A DNA stretch of 64,000 nt from Antedon mediterranea. Its lineage: Eukaryota; Echinodermata; Crinoidea; Comatulida; Antedonidae. Position numbers and translations under genes: made by a program. The notes below the pieces were generated by a model. That model was given only the letters and a program-made list of their open reading frames with translations. It was not told the origin of the DNA and did not search any database. The stretch spans positions 32,360,501 to 32,424,500 of the forward strand of contig NC_092672.1 of the NCBI RefSeq assembly GCF_964355755.1, written 5' to 3'. This document shows, in pieces, positions 34,901-46,085 of the stretch (within the stretch, counting starts at the first letter, position 1; each line of letters starts with the position of its first letter).

Positions 34901-37307
34901 TTCCCACAATGGGCAAGACTTATAAATCAAATTCAATAGTACTGTACAAATGGTATATAGACCAAGACACAGTGGTAGGGTCCAGATGGCAATTATGTTT
35001 GGATATGAACAATGGAGTCATATTACTGAATAGTGACGAAGGGCAATGATGAATGCAACTGTTCCTATATTCCACACAAAAACAGAACACCAACAAAAAG
35101 AAAAATAAACTCTGTATTGTCTGAAAAATTAATATCCTATAGAATTGAGGATAATGGAACATTGTACCAAATGAAACAGTATTTTTGTGTGTAGATTTAC
35201 AGTACAATATTGTTGGTAAAATATTTTAATTTATTCTGTTAATGTCATAAAATACACCAAAATAATCCAAGGGTTAAATTTAAAGAACATAAAAAGTCTT
35301 TAAAGTAACATTTATTAATGAACTACATAGGCAGATAAATTATTTAAGTGAAACTTAAAAATGTAAAAAAAAATAACTGAATAAAGTTCAGATCTGAAAA
35401 TGGTGGAAGGAGGCTGCTGGCCAATTGAGTTTTCTACAACATGGAGGTAAATTCTACAGTATGGGCATAATGCAGGGACCTGGGTAATAAACATATTTAT
35501 AATTCAGCTGAGTTCCAGCACATCAATAGATATACTATTATATATAGTAAAACACTGTAGGGCAGGTGGCTAAAGGTTATAGGTTAAAAAAAATAACAGT
35601 ACTTTAAGGTACTGTAGGTAGGAGCTAGTTGAAATTAGGCTGAATGGAAGACATTAAACTTAAGTGGTTGAAAGTTTAAAAGTGGGTATCCTTGCTAACA
35701 TCTACATAGACCTAGCACAATTAAATCTTGGTGTCGAATACATATTCTCCTTAAATCACAAATTGTCTACAATTATTTTATACAGCATAGGAGTTCCTTA
35801 GTGAAGCTGGATTCTGTAGTTATATTGATTTTGTCATTAATATACCCAGAGTCTTACCTTTGTCAAGATCAATACCATTTCCTTAATTAAATGCACCAAT
35901 ATTTTTATTGAGCACACTATAGTATATAGAATATGCTCAAGAAAGTATCAATGTAGACTTACAGACTTATGTGTTTTAAGGTCTGTCTACACTATCAATC
36001 TAGTTTGACAAAATGTGCCCAAATGTTGTAGTGATATACACAAACACACATGAAGTTTGTAGACAGAGCCTTATTTATACTGCACCTAGAAGTTAATAGA
36101 AGGGTATAGTGTTGATCATAGCAAATATGCTTAGCATCATCAGCCTTCAATTCAATAATATGGATGCATCGCTTTGGGGGAGGGGGTCTGGGTAGGGGAT
36201 GGGTGGATAGTGTACATTGGATGCAAGTTGGCTAAGGTTAGCATCTAGTTAGCAAATATGTACACAGCATGTGTTAAATTATTCCATGTGGCAATGTGAG
36301 ATACATTACTGTACTGACTGTGGTCTTTGGGTGTGGGTAAAAGAATGATGATATTATATTCGCCGCGTATTATATTATTATTCACATAATTATGGACCTT
36401 ATATGTCAGTCATCATAGCTGAAATCAAACCTTGTGTTAAAAATGTATTATCTAGTTGATGACAGTAGGCCTAGTACTGTTCATGTTATTATTTGCACTT
36501 CCTGGTTAAACCAATAAAATTGAGAACTAATTTCAGTGGTGGGTACTTAACTCTATATTAAAATATCATTAAACTTTTTTTTTTATTCAACTTAAGTGGA
36601 TAGGCCTACTACTAGTACTAGTAGGCCTATGATTATGATAGGTAGATACTTTGTTTTATCAATAATTTTAGTAGATATTCACTAATTTAATCATATACAC
36701 AGAGAGAGACTAGGCCTAGTGACAGTGTAGGCATGCCTAGCATTATTTGATTAATTAACTTAATCATAGGCATAAACTTCAACAATACTACACTGGACCA
36801 GCACAAATAAAACATGGTGTCATTTAATATTATTGAGAATACAGCTGTACGAATAAAACCGTTCAGCCGGCCAATGAATGATACGCGGCGGCGAGTACAT
36901 AGCTAGGTAAACGAAAAGTAAATCACTTTGTGTTTATGTCATTATTATAGTTCACGACAACACCATAAAATAAGTTTAAATTTGGAGGGATTTTTAAATT
37001 TCTTGAAGAAATAAGTATTATACCTGCTTATCCAAGTAATATTTGGATAAATAGTCGCTAGGTATGGGTGCATAAGGGGGTTTTAGACTTGGTGCAAAAA
37101 TAATCTCACACAGCATCCGGCCGATAATTGGTGACCCGATCAATGTGAACTCACGATTTTTTCCACTTCTTCCCCAGGGGTAAGATATGTCTCCATTTTG
37201 ACTTTCTTCCCATCTGAGACGCCATCCTCATTTTTCTTGTTGGGTTTTCTTCTTCTCTTTTTAGCTTCTGCCGTTTTCGGTACATCGTTGTTTGCTGCTT
37301 TAGGCAT
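28922..37307 (-). CDS. RCC2: RCC2 / TD-60, RCC1-repeat protein
   Basis: Nine coding exons on the minus strand: 37155-37307, 33018-33264, 32801-32932, 32480-32589, 31739-31853, 31430-31596, 30773-30953, 29592-29697 and 28922-29177. All have GT-AG borders with consistent phase. The product is 488 residues (human 522). RCC2 is a beta-propeller of RCC1 repeats. In vertebrates it binds the inner centromere and microtubules and acts on small GTPases such as Rac1, RalA and Arf6. Diagnostic segments are GTNWDLTGRSQVPK, AACGRNHTLCLT, VFAFGENKFGQLGLG, YDGQPITKVACGGDFSM, VFTWGFGGYGRLGH and ADESLISWGPSPTYGELGYG. The N-terminus is short, basic and lysine-rich (about residues 1-40), as expected for a nuclear signal. 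The start is the ATG in exon 1; an ATG 51 bases upstream in frame is also open. Confidence 0.95.
29690..30185. repeat. Duplicated block at the RCC2 exon 8 acceptor
   Basis: About 120 bp starting AGCATACCTTAGAGG (29692) recurs as AGCATAACTTAGATG (about 30027), with AAATCAGCTGTCAATATCCC and the left end of MITE family 2 in both. A third short piece starts near 30143. The first copy contains the true exon 8 splice acceptor; the second keeps the AG of that acceptor. Confidence 0.7.
29764..29946. mobile_element. MITE family 2 (TGGTTCCCACTAG ends) in RCC2 intron 7
   Basis: AAGCGTGGTTCCCACTAGTG at the left mirrors TCTAGTGGGAACCAAGCTT at the right. Inside are GACGCAACACAACGACGTAA and ACGTCCTTGCGTTATG, which also mirror each other. 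A diverged copy is at 46858-46983. No coding capacity. Confidence 0.65.
32035..32277 (-). mobile_element. Probable tRNA-derived SINE in RCC2 intron
   Basis: Read on the minus strand it begins GACCGAGCCGAGCGGTTAA, close to the A box of a tRNA (GCCGAGCGGTTAA). A block with GGTTCTGGTGGTAG and a body containing GCACTTTAAAGAACCTAGTA follow. The whole is about 240 bp with no coding frame. A-box similarity plus body suggests a SINE; the B box is weak. Confidence 0.5.
35976..36073. mobile_element. MITE family 1, copy in RCC2 intron 1
   Basis: It begins TTAAGGTCTGTCTACACTAT, has AATCTAGTTTGACAAAATGT inside, and ends GTTTGTAGACAGAGCCTTA. Both ends are present. Confidence 0.65.
36174..36210 (+). other. 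G-rich tract, possible G-quadruplex
   Basis: GGGGGAGGGGGTCTGGGTAG, then GGGATGGGTGG: five or more runs of three or more G on the plus strand. It lies in RCC2 intron 1, on the non-template strand for neither neighbour's mature transcript. Confidence 0.5.
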
Positions 37308-37868
37308 TCTGATGGTGGTTTTATTGGCACGAAATATTTTACTTTTCGTACCCTGCAACGTTACCGTATTGTAAAGATAGGCCTATAATGCACAAAGAAC
37401 ACGCTCCTGAAACAAAACATAAACGCGGGAAATGAGCCCTCTTTAGTTTTGTTAGAATCGTTTCATAACTGTTAGATTGTTAGAGTTCATTTTCATTTCG
37501 ATTTGATTGGATTTCTAAGAATCACGTGAGGAATTAAAGTACAAGTCAAAAAGAGGGCAGCAAATGAATTTTCCAGGATAAACAAAACTGTCTTATTCAG
37601 TGCCATTTCATGATGCAATAGTATGTAATAGGCCTATAGAATATTAACTAAATTGTTATATTTGTTATAAGTTCTTGCCTGTAAATTGTAAGTTTGTTCA
37701 CCTGCAGTAATAGGGGGTTGTATTCAATCCATCAGGATGTGTACGTATATATGCTGCCTCTAGTCTTGGACGTCCTTCCAGTAGTAGTAATAACTAGCCT
37801 ACTAGAAAATAGTAGCACCAGTCTACTAGTACTCTAAAAGTTTATTGTCACAAAATTTTTAAGAAATT
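37308..37868. promoter_or_regulatory. Shared head-to-head promoter of RCC2 and C7orf25 homologue
   Basis: The two start codons are 561 bases apart on opposite strands. The spacer holds an E2F-type site (GCGGGAAA, 37425-37432) close to RCC2, a CACGTG E-box (37523-37528) and a CCAAT box on the minus strand (ATTGG, 37506-37510). An E2F site suits a mitotic gene such as RCC2. The motifs are seen directly; their use is inferred. Confidence 0.5.
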
Positions 37869-40513
37869 ATGGAATCAATTCAACCACTTATTGATAAAGC
37901 TCATGAGCTGATACAACGAGCGGAGCAACTTCAATTGAAGGAACCCTCTGTACGAAGTGTTCCTAAACTGAGTAAAAGAATTAAAGCAGAACTCAACTTC
38001 CTACACACTGTAAGTCACATGGAATGGAGAAGAAGAGCTCTATAAGTTCTATTGATAGGCCTAAAAACTAAAGTTGTGGCACACCTTCTAAATTGTTTAA
38101 TTTCTTTCAGCTCCAAAGTGGAGATGTCGAGTTGAAAGAGAACCAGTTGCAAAGTACCAACCTCACCCATTTGGAGGCAGTGCTCTCTGCTGCTGAAAGT
38201 TTTCCAGGTGTCAGTGACATCTTCTCTGCTAAGCATGCCACAGATGAGAAGGGGAATCAGAAGACACTGGTCATTGATGTCATTGCCAATCATGGTGCCA
38301 TCTGGGTAAAGGTAACTGCCAGAAGAGGACATGCACTGTACAGAGTCTGGCAAGGTGCGATTATTTTTATATATTTGAACAAACCATAGTACCATGAAAC
38401 GGTGTTGGAAAAGAAGCATGCATTGCGCATGCATGTTTTAAATCTAGAGTACTACCTAGTATACAGTAATCAATAAGGTTATTTTGAAATAGTAATAAGC
38501 TTAAATCTAAATAATAACGAAAAAAATAAGTGTGCATACAAGATTATAAAAACAGTTTACATTCTCGAATACATAATGAGCTAATTAAAATAAAGTATGA
38601 ATAATTAATGTTTTGCAGGTGAGGGTGATTATGGCGATAAAGATATAGTTGAACAGGCGCTAGAATACAACAACTTTGCTTCCTCTAATCCAGTCAAGTT
38701 CATCGTCCCAAAAGTACATGTTATGTTTCTCAAGGGTTTACCTTCTGAGGTCAAAGGTTAGCATAAATAAGGTTGAATTCACAATGAACTTATTAATAAT
38801 TTCAATTTTATGAATGGAAAATGTGTATGGTGAAAAATGTTAAATTTAAAATCATATTCTCTGTAAAAATAGGTGAACTGGAATCAGTTGGCATAGCAAC
38901 ACACGGCCATGTCTTAAGCAATTCAGATGATCATAGAATTGATGTTCCCTGTTTTGATTGGTCAGTTTTAGAAGAGGTTAGTTACTGAGGTTAGTTACCA
39001 AACTGAGTATTGGAACATAACCTATAAGGAATTTAGTCGGTGTAAAATCATTTATATTTACTTCTCAGCTAAAGGTCATACATGCTGGTGACCCACGGCG
39101 AAATCGGGTGAATTTGGACGTATCAACCATGATAGCAATGACCAGCAACCTTACCCATAATGGATGTTGGTTTGATTACCCAGAATGCCTTTTGATAAAT
39201 GATCAGGCAATAGAGGAAAGGTGTCACCCTCAACTGACCGCACTTTATAACATTCTAAAAGGTATTGGTAAACACTGGCATAGTTACTTGGTGGGGGTCT
39301 TCTAATTCCACTCAATTTGTAAAGCATTGTCAATTGATGATCAATTATTGTTTGTGATGTCATTTCCTCTTTCTTCAGGTAAACAACTATTTGCCTGTTC
39401 AACAGCCATTACAATCTACAAAGGCATTGTCAGCAATGTTGCAGGTCCAATGGAACAAGCCAGAGCCAAGACACTGCTAACAAAAGTCACAATTGTTGAT
39501 GACTGTGTATCAAAAAGAACACAGGAGTTGGGATGGAGTAATAAGATCAAGGAAAGGCCAAAGGTTAATAATAAATTACATTTTGCCTTGACGGTTATTC
39601 ATGACATTATTGCATTGCTTTGTGGGATACTCTACTTTATCCATGATATAATATTGCATTGTGGGATACTCTACTTTATCCATGATATAATATTGCATTG
39701 TGAGATACTCTACTTTATCCATGATATAATATTGCATTGTGGGATACTCTACTTTATCCATGATATAATATTGCATTGTGGGATACTCTACTTTATCCAT
39801 GATATAATATTGCATTGTGAGATACTCTACTTTATCCATGATATAATATTGCATTGTGGGATACTCTACTTTATCCATGATATAATATTGCTTTGTGGGA
39901 TACTCTACTTTATCCATGATATAATATTGCATTGTGGGATACTCTACTTTATCCATGATATAATATTGCATTGTGGGATACTCTACTTTATCCATGATAT
40001 AATATTGCATTGTGGGATACTCTACTTTATCCATGATATAATATTGCATTGTGGGATACTCTACTTTATCCATGATATAATATTGCTTTGTGGGATACTC
40101 TATTTTATCCATGATATAATATTGCATTGTGAGATACTCTATTATTTTATCCATGACATATTGCATTGTGGGATACTCTACTTTATCCATAACATATTGC
40201 ATTGTGGAAACTCTTTGTATCAATCACATTGCATTGTGGGATATTCTACTGCATCCATGACATAATTCTATTTTTGATAACATTTTAGATCATTTTCGGT
40301 ACTGGAGATGCTTTGGAGATGGTCACGGTTTCTGCAAACGGATCGTTCATTCGTTCAGCTAGTAAGCATAACATAACGTATGCAGTTGATCTCCACCAAT
40401 CACGTACGTTTACTGAGAGGAAAGAAGCACAAGCTGTAACAATAAAGAAAGATGATTCATTTAAAAGGATTAACTTAGAACAGATATTAAAAGATTTACT
40501 TAATCCAAGCTGA
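37869..40513 (+). CDS. C7orf25: UPF0415 family protein, C7orf25 homologue
   Basis: Seven coding exons: 37869-38009, 38111-38354, 38619-38756, 38873-38976, 39069-39261, 39379-39563 and 40289-40513. Splice sites and phases agree throughout, giving 409 residues (human about 421). The match to the conserved but functionally uncharacterised C7orf25/DUF1308 family rests on LKAEL-like KAELNFL, LQSTNLTHLEAV, KTLVIDVIANHGAIWVKV, YGDKDIVEQA, RNRVNLDVSTMIA, FACSTAI, and IFGTGDALEMVTVSANGSFIRSA near the end. No signal peptide or membrane segment is seen. The acidic insert present in vertebrate orthologues is absent, which explains the shorter length. The last intron carries a 39-bp minisatellite. Confidence 0.92.
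39610..40262 (+). repeat. 39-bp minisatellite in the last C7orf25-homologue intron
   Basis: About 16 units of CATGATATAATATTGCATTG plus a 19-base remainder are nearly identical from 39610 to about 40130. Shortened and diverged units follow to about 40262. Because 39 is divisible by three and the unit has no stop in one frame on each strand, long open frames arise on both strands. They are by-products of the repeat. The high unit identity points to recent expansion or ongoing homogenisation. Confidence 0.95.
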
Positions 40514-41819
40514 GCTAAAAATCTAAAACCAGAGAGACATTTATTAAAGAAACGTTTATTTAAATGAGATAGTGTACAAGATTTACACAGGTCACTCAAT
40601 GACCTTTTACCGAAAGAAATCTCAGGTATTCAAAAATTTCATTTTATTTTCTATATACTTTTAATTTAATATATATATTTCATTTTTTAATCTACATAAA
40701 TATTAAAACATCTGGAAAGTCATTTGAACGTAGGTTATCAGTTGCAACAGAAATGGCAATACTATGATATGTAAAATATTAAGTCTAGCGCCCTCTATTG
40801 AAGAATATTTTGAGAAAAAGATCTTTAGAAAGATTAAGAAAAAAGGAAATATTATTTTATAAATAAAAAGAGAAGTATTAATTTGAAAAAAAATGAGTGA
40901 TCATGTATTTTCTTTTAAAAGTTACTTTCCAAATTGGTATCTGCTTTAAACCTCATCATACACCCTTAATTTGCATAGACATTAGAGGTGGCAGAATACA
41001 ACCCTCCATCAGCAGATTCATTTTAAATAGTTTGCTGTATAATAGAAATAAAAAATTTCACTTTGCACTACACTTTCTCGAATCTTTTAAGAAATGTGTG
41101 GTCAAAGAAAATCATGTTTGAAATTCTTGTTTGACCGTTTATCTCCATATTGGCATTAAAGGAAAAGGTGAGTCCCATTATTCTTTCTGAAAATAAGAAA
41201 TGAGATATTACTGTAGGCAGTTCTTTGATACTAAAGCCTCAGAATTATGTTGTAGGGTGGTCATGCCGCCTTATCCTCCCCAATATTTTTCAACCATTTA
41301 CTTAGTCATTTAGTTGTTCTTACTAATAATTGAACCTGGGCCTTTCTGTCAGTGGCTTAATGCAGGGGGAAAAGGGCCCTCCAACGTTGGGTAGTTGCAT
41401 TTCGGCTACTCATGCTCTGAGACCCCTTGAGCCTTTGGGCACCTGGGGGTTTAGCCAGTGAGCGCTTCTCATAGCTGCTTTCTGTATGATAATGGTGTCA
41501 GAATAACTACTCTACTATTATTTAACTGAAGTTATAAGTTGAACTCTTTGTAAACTGCGTGCTAGGTAAAGTGTGGTAAAGTTGTCGCTTAATAATAGCA
41601 AATGTCTCATACTTCTAAGAAAAGCCTTGGAACTTCAACCTACGCTTATCAATCCAGCGACGGCAATACTAGCCAATTAAAATGATTTTCTGTACAAATA
41701 ACATAAAACTATTACATCAAAGCTTTGAAATTGATCACTGTGGATACAATTTCCCAGAGGTGCCAACTTAAAGTTGCAATAAAAATGAGAATTCTAAATC
41801 GTAGCTTAAGATGAACAGA
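40514..41819. other. C7orf25 3' UTR and spacer
   Basis: AT-rich 3' region with AATAAA near 40861. The stretch 41330-41480 is less AT-rich and looks like old repeat sequence. No gene. Confidence 0.35.
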
Positions 41820-42125
41820 TAAATTGCATTCTACGGCTTAGTCATCATGCCGACTTGGATCAGATACATCGGAGACACAAGAATATATATATATCACTTA
41901 TATTGCATTCTACGGCTTAGTTATCATGCCGACTTGAATCAGATACATCGGAGACACATAGATATACATATATATCACTTATATTGCATTCTATGGCTTA
42001 GTCATCAAGACGACTTGAATCAGATACATCGGAGACACAAGAATATATATATATCACTTATATTGCATTCTATGGCTTAGTCATTATGTCGGCTTAGATT
42101 GGATACATCTGAGACACAAGAATAT
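41820..42125. repeat. About 80-bp tandem array
   Basis: TTGCATTCTACGGCTTAGTC (or TATGG) recurs at about 41825, 41903, 41985 and 42063, each followed by CAGATACATCGGAGACACA and an AT dinucleotide run. Four units. Confidence 0.9.
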
Positions 42126-42457
42126 ATAAAAATATATTCATTAGAGTCATATTCACTTACTACTATCAGGCATGTGTCAATTTCTGTTGTTTTTTTTTAA
42201 ACGTATTAATATTCTGGTAGGTATTCCCAATTTTCCACAACCTATCATTATTGAGTATTAAACAAAACCGATCAAAGCTGTACATTTGTTCTCCTCCGAA
42301 ATTGATAGTATAGACATAGGTTAAATAAAAAAAAACATCTGTATTATGACAATCATGTGAGGAACATTCATGAATTTAAGTATCAAATTTATGATCATGA
42401 GGTCATAAATTTATAAAATGCGTGTAGGCCCAATACATGAAGACAATTAATAACAGG

Positions 42458-42547
42458 CAGTGGCGTAACGACTATGAGCGCTAACTGGCTAAACGCTGGA
42501 GGGCCCCTTAGGAGTGCTAAAACAGTGGCCTATGCATTACGCCACTG
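42458..42547. mobile_element. hAT-like miniature element
   Basis: The 90-bp element starts CAGTGGCGTAA and ends TTACGCCACTG, perfect 11-bp inverted repeats. CAGTGGCG-type ends are common among hAT-derived MITEs. The flanks (ATAACAGG and TTAATAGG) are similar but not a perfect 8-bp duplication. It lies in the C7orf25-SKI spacer. Confidence 0.6.
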
Positions 42548-45500
42548 TTAATAGGGCTGCTTCCTTAATAGAGGTAGGGATTGGCCATATTATTAAGACA
42601 TTTTTTATTTTATGGACAAGTTTCCCCTTAATAGGGGTGTCTCAAAGGAAGGGGGTCCTCAAAGGACTTCTCTCAAAATTAAAAAAAAATACACCTTTTC
42701 GGTCATGTTTTCATCTGCAGAAACAGATTTTATTTTTTTCTGTTATTCATATTTTAGATTATGAAGTTTATTATTATTTTCTTCAATGCATTTCCTTTCT
42801 TTTTTATTTGTGTTTTTTTTTGTCGCGGCTCACCCAACTCAAAATGTTTCCCAACATCTTTCAGGGCTTTTGCCTTCATTTTCTGAAACATTTTTTTAAT
42901 TTATAATACTGTACCATATTGTTTCTTTGTTGTTACTCTATGTATTCAGATTTTGTAAATAAATGTTTATTGAATTGAATTGAGATCTTCTTTACATTAG
43001 ATACCTTAATAGAGGTTCGTAAAAAGAAAGACCAGAGTTATAATGGAGCAACAGTATTATTTGCTTATAAATATACAATATGTTGAAGGGAAAAAAAGGA
43101 ATATTGAGTATCTAGTCATGTATGTATAGTTCTTGTACATTATATTAATATTAATTTATTAAAAAAATATTATGTATGGTCATGATAAAACCTTAAATTC
43201 TAGGCCTATATTAATTTGATTAAAAGCAACATTTAAAACAGCACATCGACATTAAGTGTTCCAAAGAGTGGCAAAAGAGTTGGTGGATCTGTTGTCCACT
43301 ATCAAATGTCAACTGTACACTGTCAGATGTCCAATGTCCACCATAACTTGTGGCAATTCTTATTAAAATATAAGTACCGTATATTTTATAAAGACTATTT
43401 TCAGCCTATCTTTTCATATTCATAATCTATTTGCAAGAAGTCAAACACTTTTGTAAATTATAAAAACAAATAAAATATTATTGTGAATATTTATGTGACA
43501 AGAGAAACATTAATGACTTATAACAAAAAGAAGTACCAGGGAATATTTCTCCAGGTTGCAAATACTCTATTTCTTTTTTTTCTCTCCATTTTTTAAAAAA
43601 TGTTCCAAATTTTTTTCTATTAGTAGTATTGTATTGAAGGCGGTTTAATATGGTTATAATTATGCACCCTTACATCCTGTCTTTTTAATCTTTTTTTTAA
43701 TACAACATGGTTGTCGGCCATATGCTGTCACGGTTCAGTGAACATAATACCAGCTGCCCTTTCCTCCATTTATTCCACTCCCCTTCCAATGATTCACAAG
43801 TTGATTTAATTATCTACTATCTATACACAAATAAAAAGTTTTAAATTATTTTTAAATTATTTCAGTGTAAATTTGTTCCCTTGAAGTAAACCTATAATGC
43901 TGAATATATTTTGGATGAACTGGATGTAGGGTCAGGGAGGTCAATTTACCCCTGCAACATCAATAATAATATGAGACAACATTGACCTAGGCCTACCTTT
44001 GACCCCCAGATACTGTTGCATGTACTTCTGTTTATGAGTAGAGAATTTTAACTGTTATTGAACATTTACCTTGTTTCTGCTGTCAAGAAATTGGGTGAAC
44101 TAATTGATTCACATGGTTATCAAATGTTAATAATCTTTCTTTTTTCTTGCCAGAAACATTTCAGCCTTCCACCACTTGTGTTATCGCTTTTTAAAATTTA
44201 CTGTCAACCTTGACCCTTGACCCAATGCTTTGATTTGTAGCAATGGCATCCATTTTACAGCCTTCTGCTCCTTATTATACCGTACATGAATTATTTTACA
44301 GCCTACATTATTAATTTATGTATGTTCCTTCTGTTATACAGTACACTACAATGCCATTATGTTCATAAAATATACTATAACATATTACTGAATAATTTTT
44401 CTCGTTTGAGTGGTTTGCGTGTAATACACTGTACGACATTAGTCGTGATAATAGACAAATCGTGTTCTTTTACATTCCTCATTAACAGTCAACATTATTG
44501 CTTACTTATTTTAAATTATTCTTCGCAGTAAAGTGACTCTTGCGTCAATATCGTTAATCTCTTCATCTTTTTTACAAAAATTCATAAAAATTCATAAAAA
44601 AAAAACAATTGAAAACACTGTAATCATCTTTGTCAATAGAACGTTTATTTTGTCGTATATATATATATTTATATTTCTCAATAGTTCCCATTTAATAATG
44701 AGAAAACTTATATATAACGTCGGAATTCTGTACAACTACAAAAAGTGGATCAATTTATTAACTCATGAAACATTTGACGTTAACAAGTAAACCCGTGGTG
44801 ACGCAATGATCCCGTCAACTTAAACCAGCATATATGTCTCAATCGCATCGACAGCAGCAATCCATTCGTCACATAAAAGCAGTTTTTATCACGAAATGAT
44901 AAATTGACTACGCACTCAGTACATTAGCATTATAAGCCAATCATATTACAGCTTTCACCCAGGATATTTCTATTATCATCAGGATGAATACTTAATTACC
45001 AACTGCTTATTAGTACACACATAATATTGCATGTGTATTCAAGCTGCCAGGATAGTTATATTTTATTAAGCATTAGATTATATCGTAATCAGTTCAAATT
45101 CAACAAATTTGCTTATTATTATTATTACAACAACAATATGCCAATTGGATATTGGTGGATTGTGATGAACAATCAACTGCACCAATATAATAGCTCTATC
45201 AGACATATATGTCCAACTTGGCAAAAACACATGGCACACATCGTTATATGGGGACAAGTATTGTAATATTAAATGCATATTATACACATGTATGATATAT
45301 GTGAAGCACCAATTAGTTAAGTGAAAATATAACAACATAATAGAAAAACCACTTAATTGAATACGCGAGTAAAAAAATATTAATTCTTACAATAGAACCT
45401 TGTACGAATTCATAATAATGTTTTAAAATAAATCACCTTTAAGATAAAACAATTTTACACAATTCTTGAGCATTATAAAGCGATTTTAGTTTTTTTTTTA

Positions 45501-45631
45501 AATTGGTACGTTTTTTTTTGCGATCTTCTTTGTAAGTTACATCAAAAGTTAAATACCAACAATTTTACCGAGTGACCATGATGTTCGTAATATTTTATAT
45601 GTAGAAAAGTATTCCATCTGAACTTGCTCAT
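42548..45631. other. Gene-free spacer between C7orf25 and SKI homologues
   Basis: It starts with the dispersed CTTAATAGGGGTGTC repeat (about 42555-42660). Otherwise AT-rich DNA without codon-like structure. Confidence 0.4.
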
Positions 45632-45810
45632 GCAGGGAATAACTTCGTCAGTGTAGCAAAAAAAAGCTATACAAAACAACCTTTTTGCTACACATTTCTA
45701 CAATTGTGTAGCAAAAAATACAATACAAAACTATGTTTCTTGACTAAAAAATCAGTTTGATTCGCAATTTTGCTAAACAAAATTTTCAAATGAAATTTTT
45801 CCCTGTCATG
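45632..45810. mobile_element. MITE family 3, inverted copy
   Basis: GCAGGGAATAACTTCGTCAG ... AAAGCTATACAAAACAACC ... TGAAATTTTTCCCTGTCATG is the reverse complement of the 23646-23828 element with modest divergence. It abuts a palindromic 27-bp minisatellite. Confidence 0.6.
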
Positions 45811-45837
45811 GCATATACTGTATGGTATTAATAGCAA

Positions 45838-46085
45838 TACTTGCCATATATGGTACAGTAATACTTCATACCATATATGGTACAGTAATACTTCATATAC
45901 CATATATGGTACAGTAATACTTCATACCATATGGTACAGTAATACTTCATACCATATATGGTACAGTAATACTTCATACCATATATGGTACAGTAATACT
46001 TCATACCATATATGGTACAGTAATACTTCATACCGTAACCATATATGGTACAGTAATACTTCATACCATATATGGTATAATACAG
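45838..46085. repeat. 27-bp minisatellite of a palindromic unit
   Basis: The unit TACCATATATGGTACAGTAA plus TACTTCA occurs about nine times with small insertions. The core TACCATATATGGTA is a perfect palindrome, so single strands could form hairpins. Confidence 0.9.

Larger units (their letters stand above)
33265..37154 (-). other. RCC2: RCC2 intron 1
   Basis: This 3.9-kb intron separates the basic N-terminal exon from the first RCC1-repeat exon. It holds a MITE (35976), a G-rich tract (36174-36210) and AGGCCTA palindromes (36600-36630). No other exon was seen. Confidence 0.75.

Noticed and set aside
39610-40262. Possible CRISPR array
   Set aside because: Units abut directly without unique spacers, and the genome is eukaryotic. 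It is a minisatellite. The same holds for 4608-4980 and 45838-46085.
39327-40265. A 312-codon plus-strand frame and a 215-codon minus-strand frame
   Set aside because: Both are read-through of the 39-bp intronic array. The real exon ends at 39563 at a GT donor and continues at 40289.
45688-46064. Minus-strand MKYYCTIYG-repeat protein
   Set aside because: It is only a translation of the 27-bp palindromic minisatellite.
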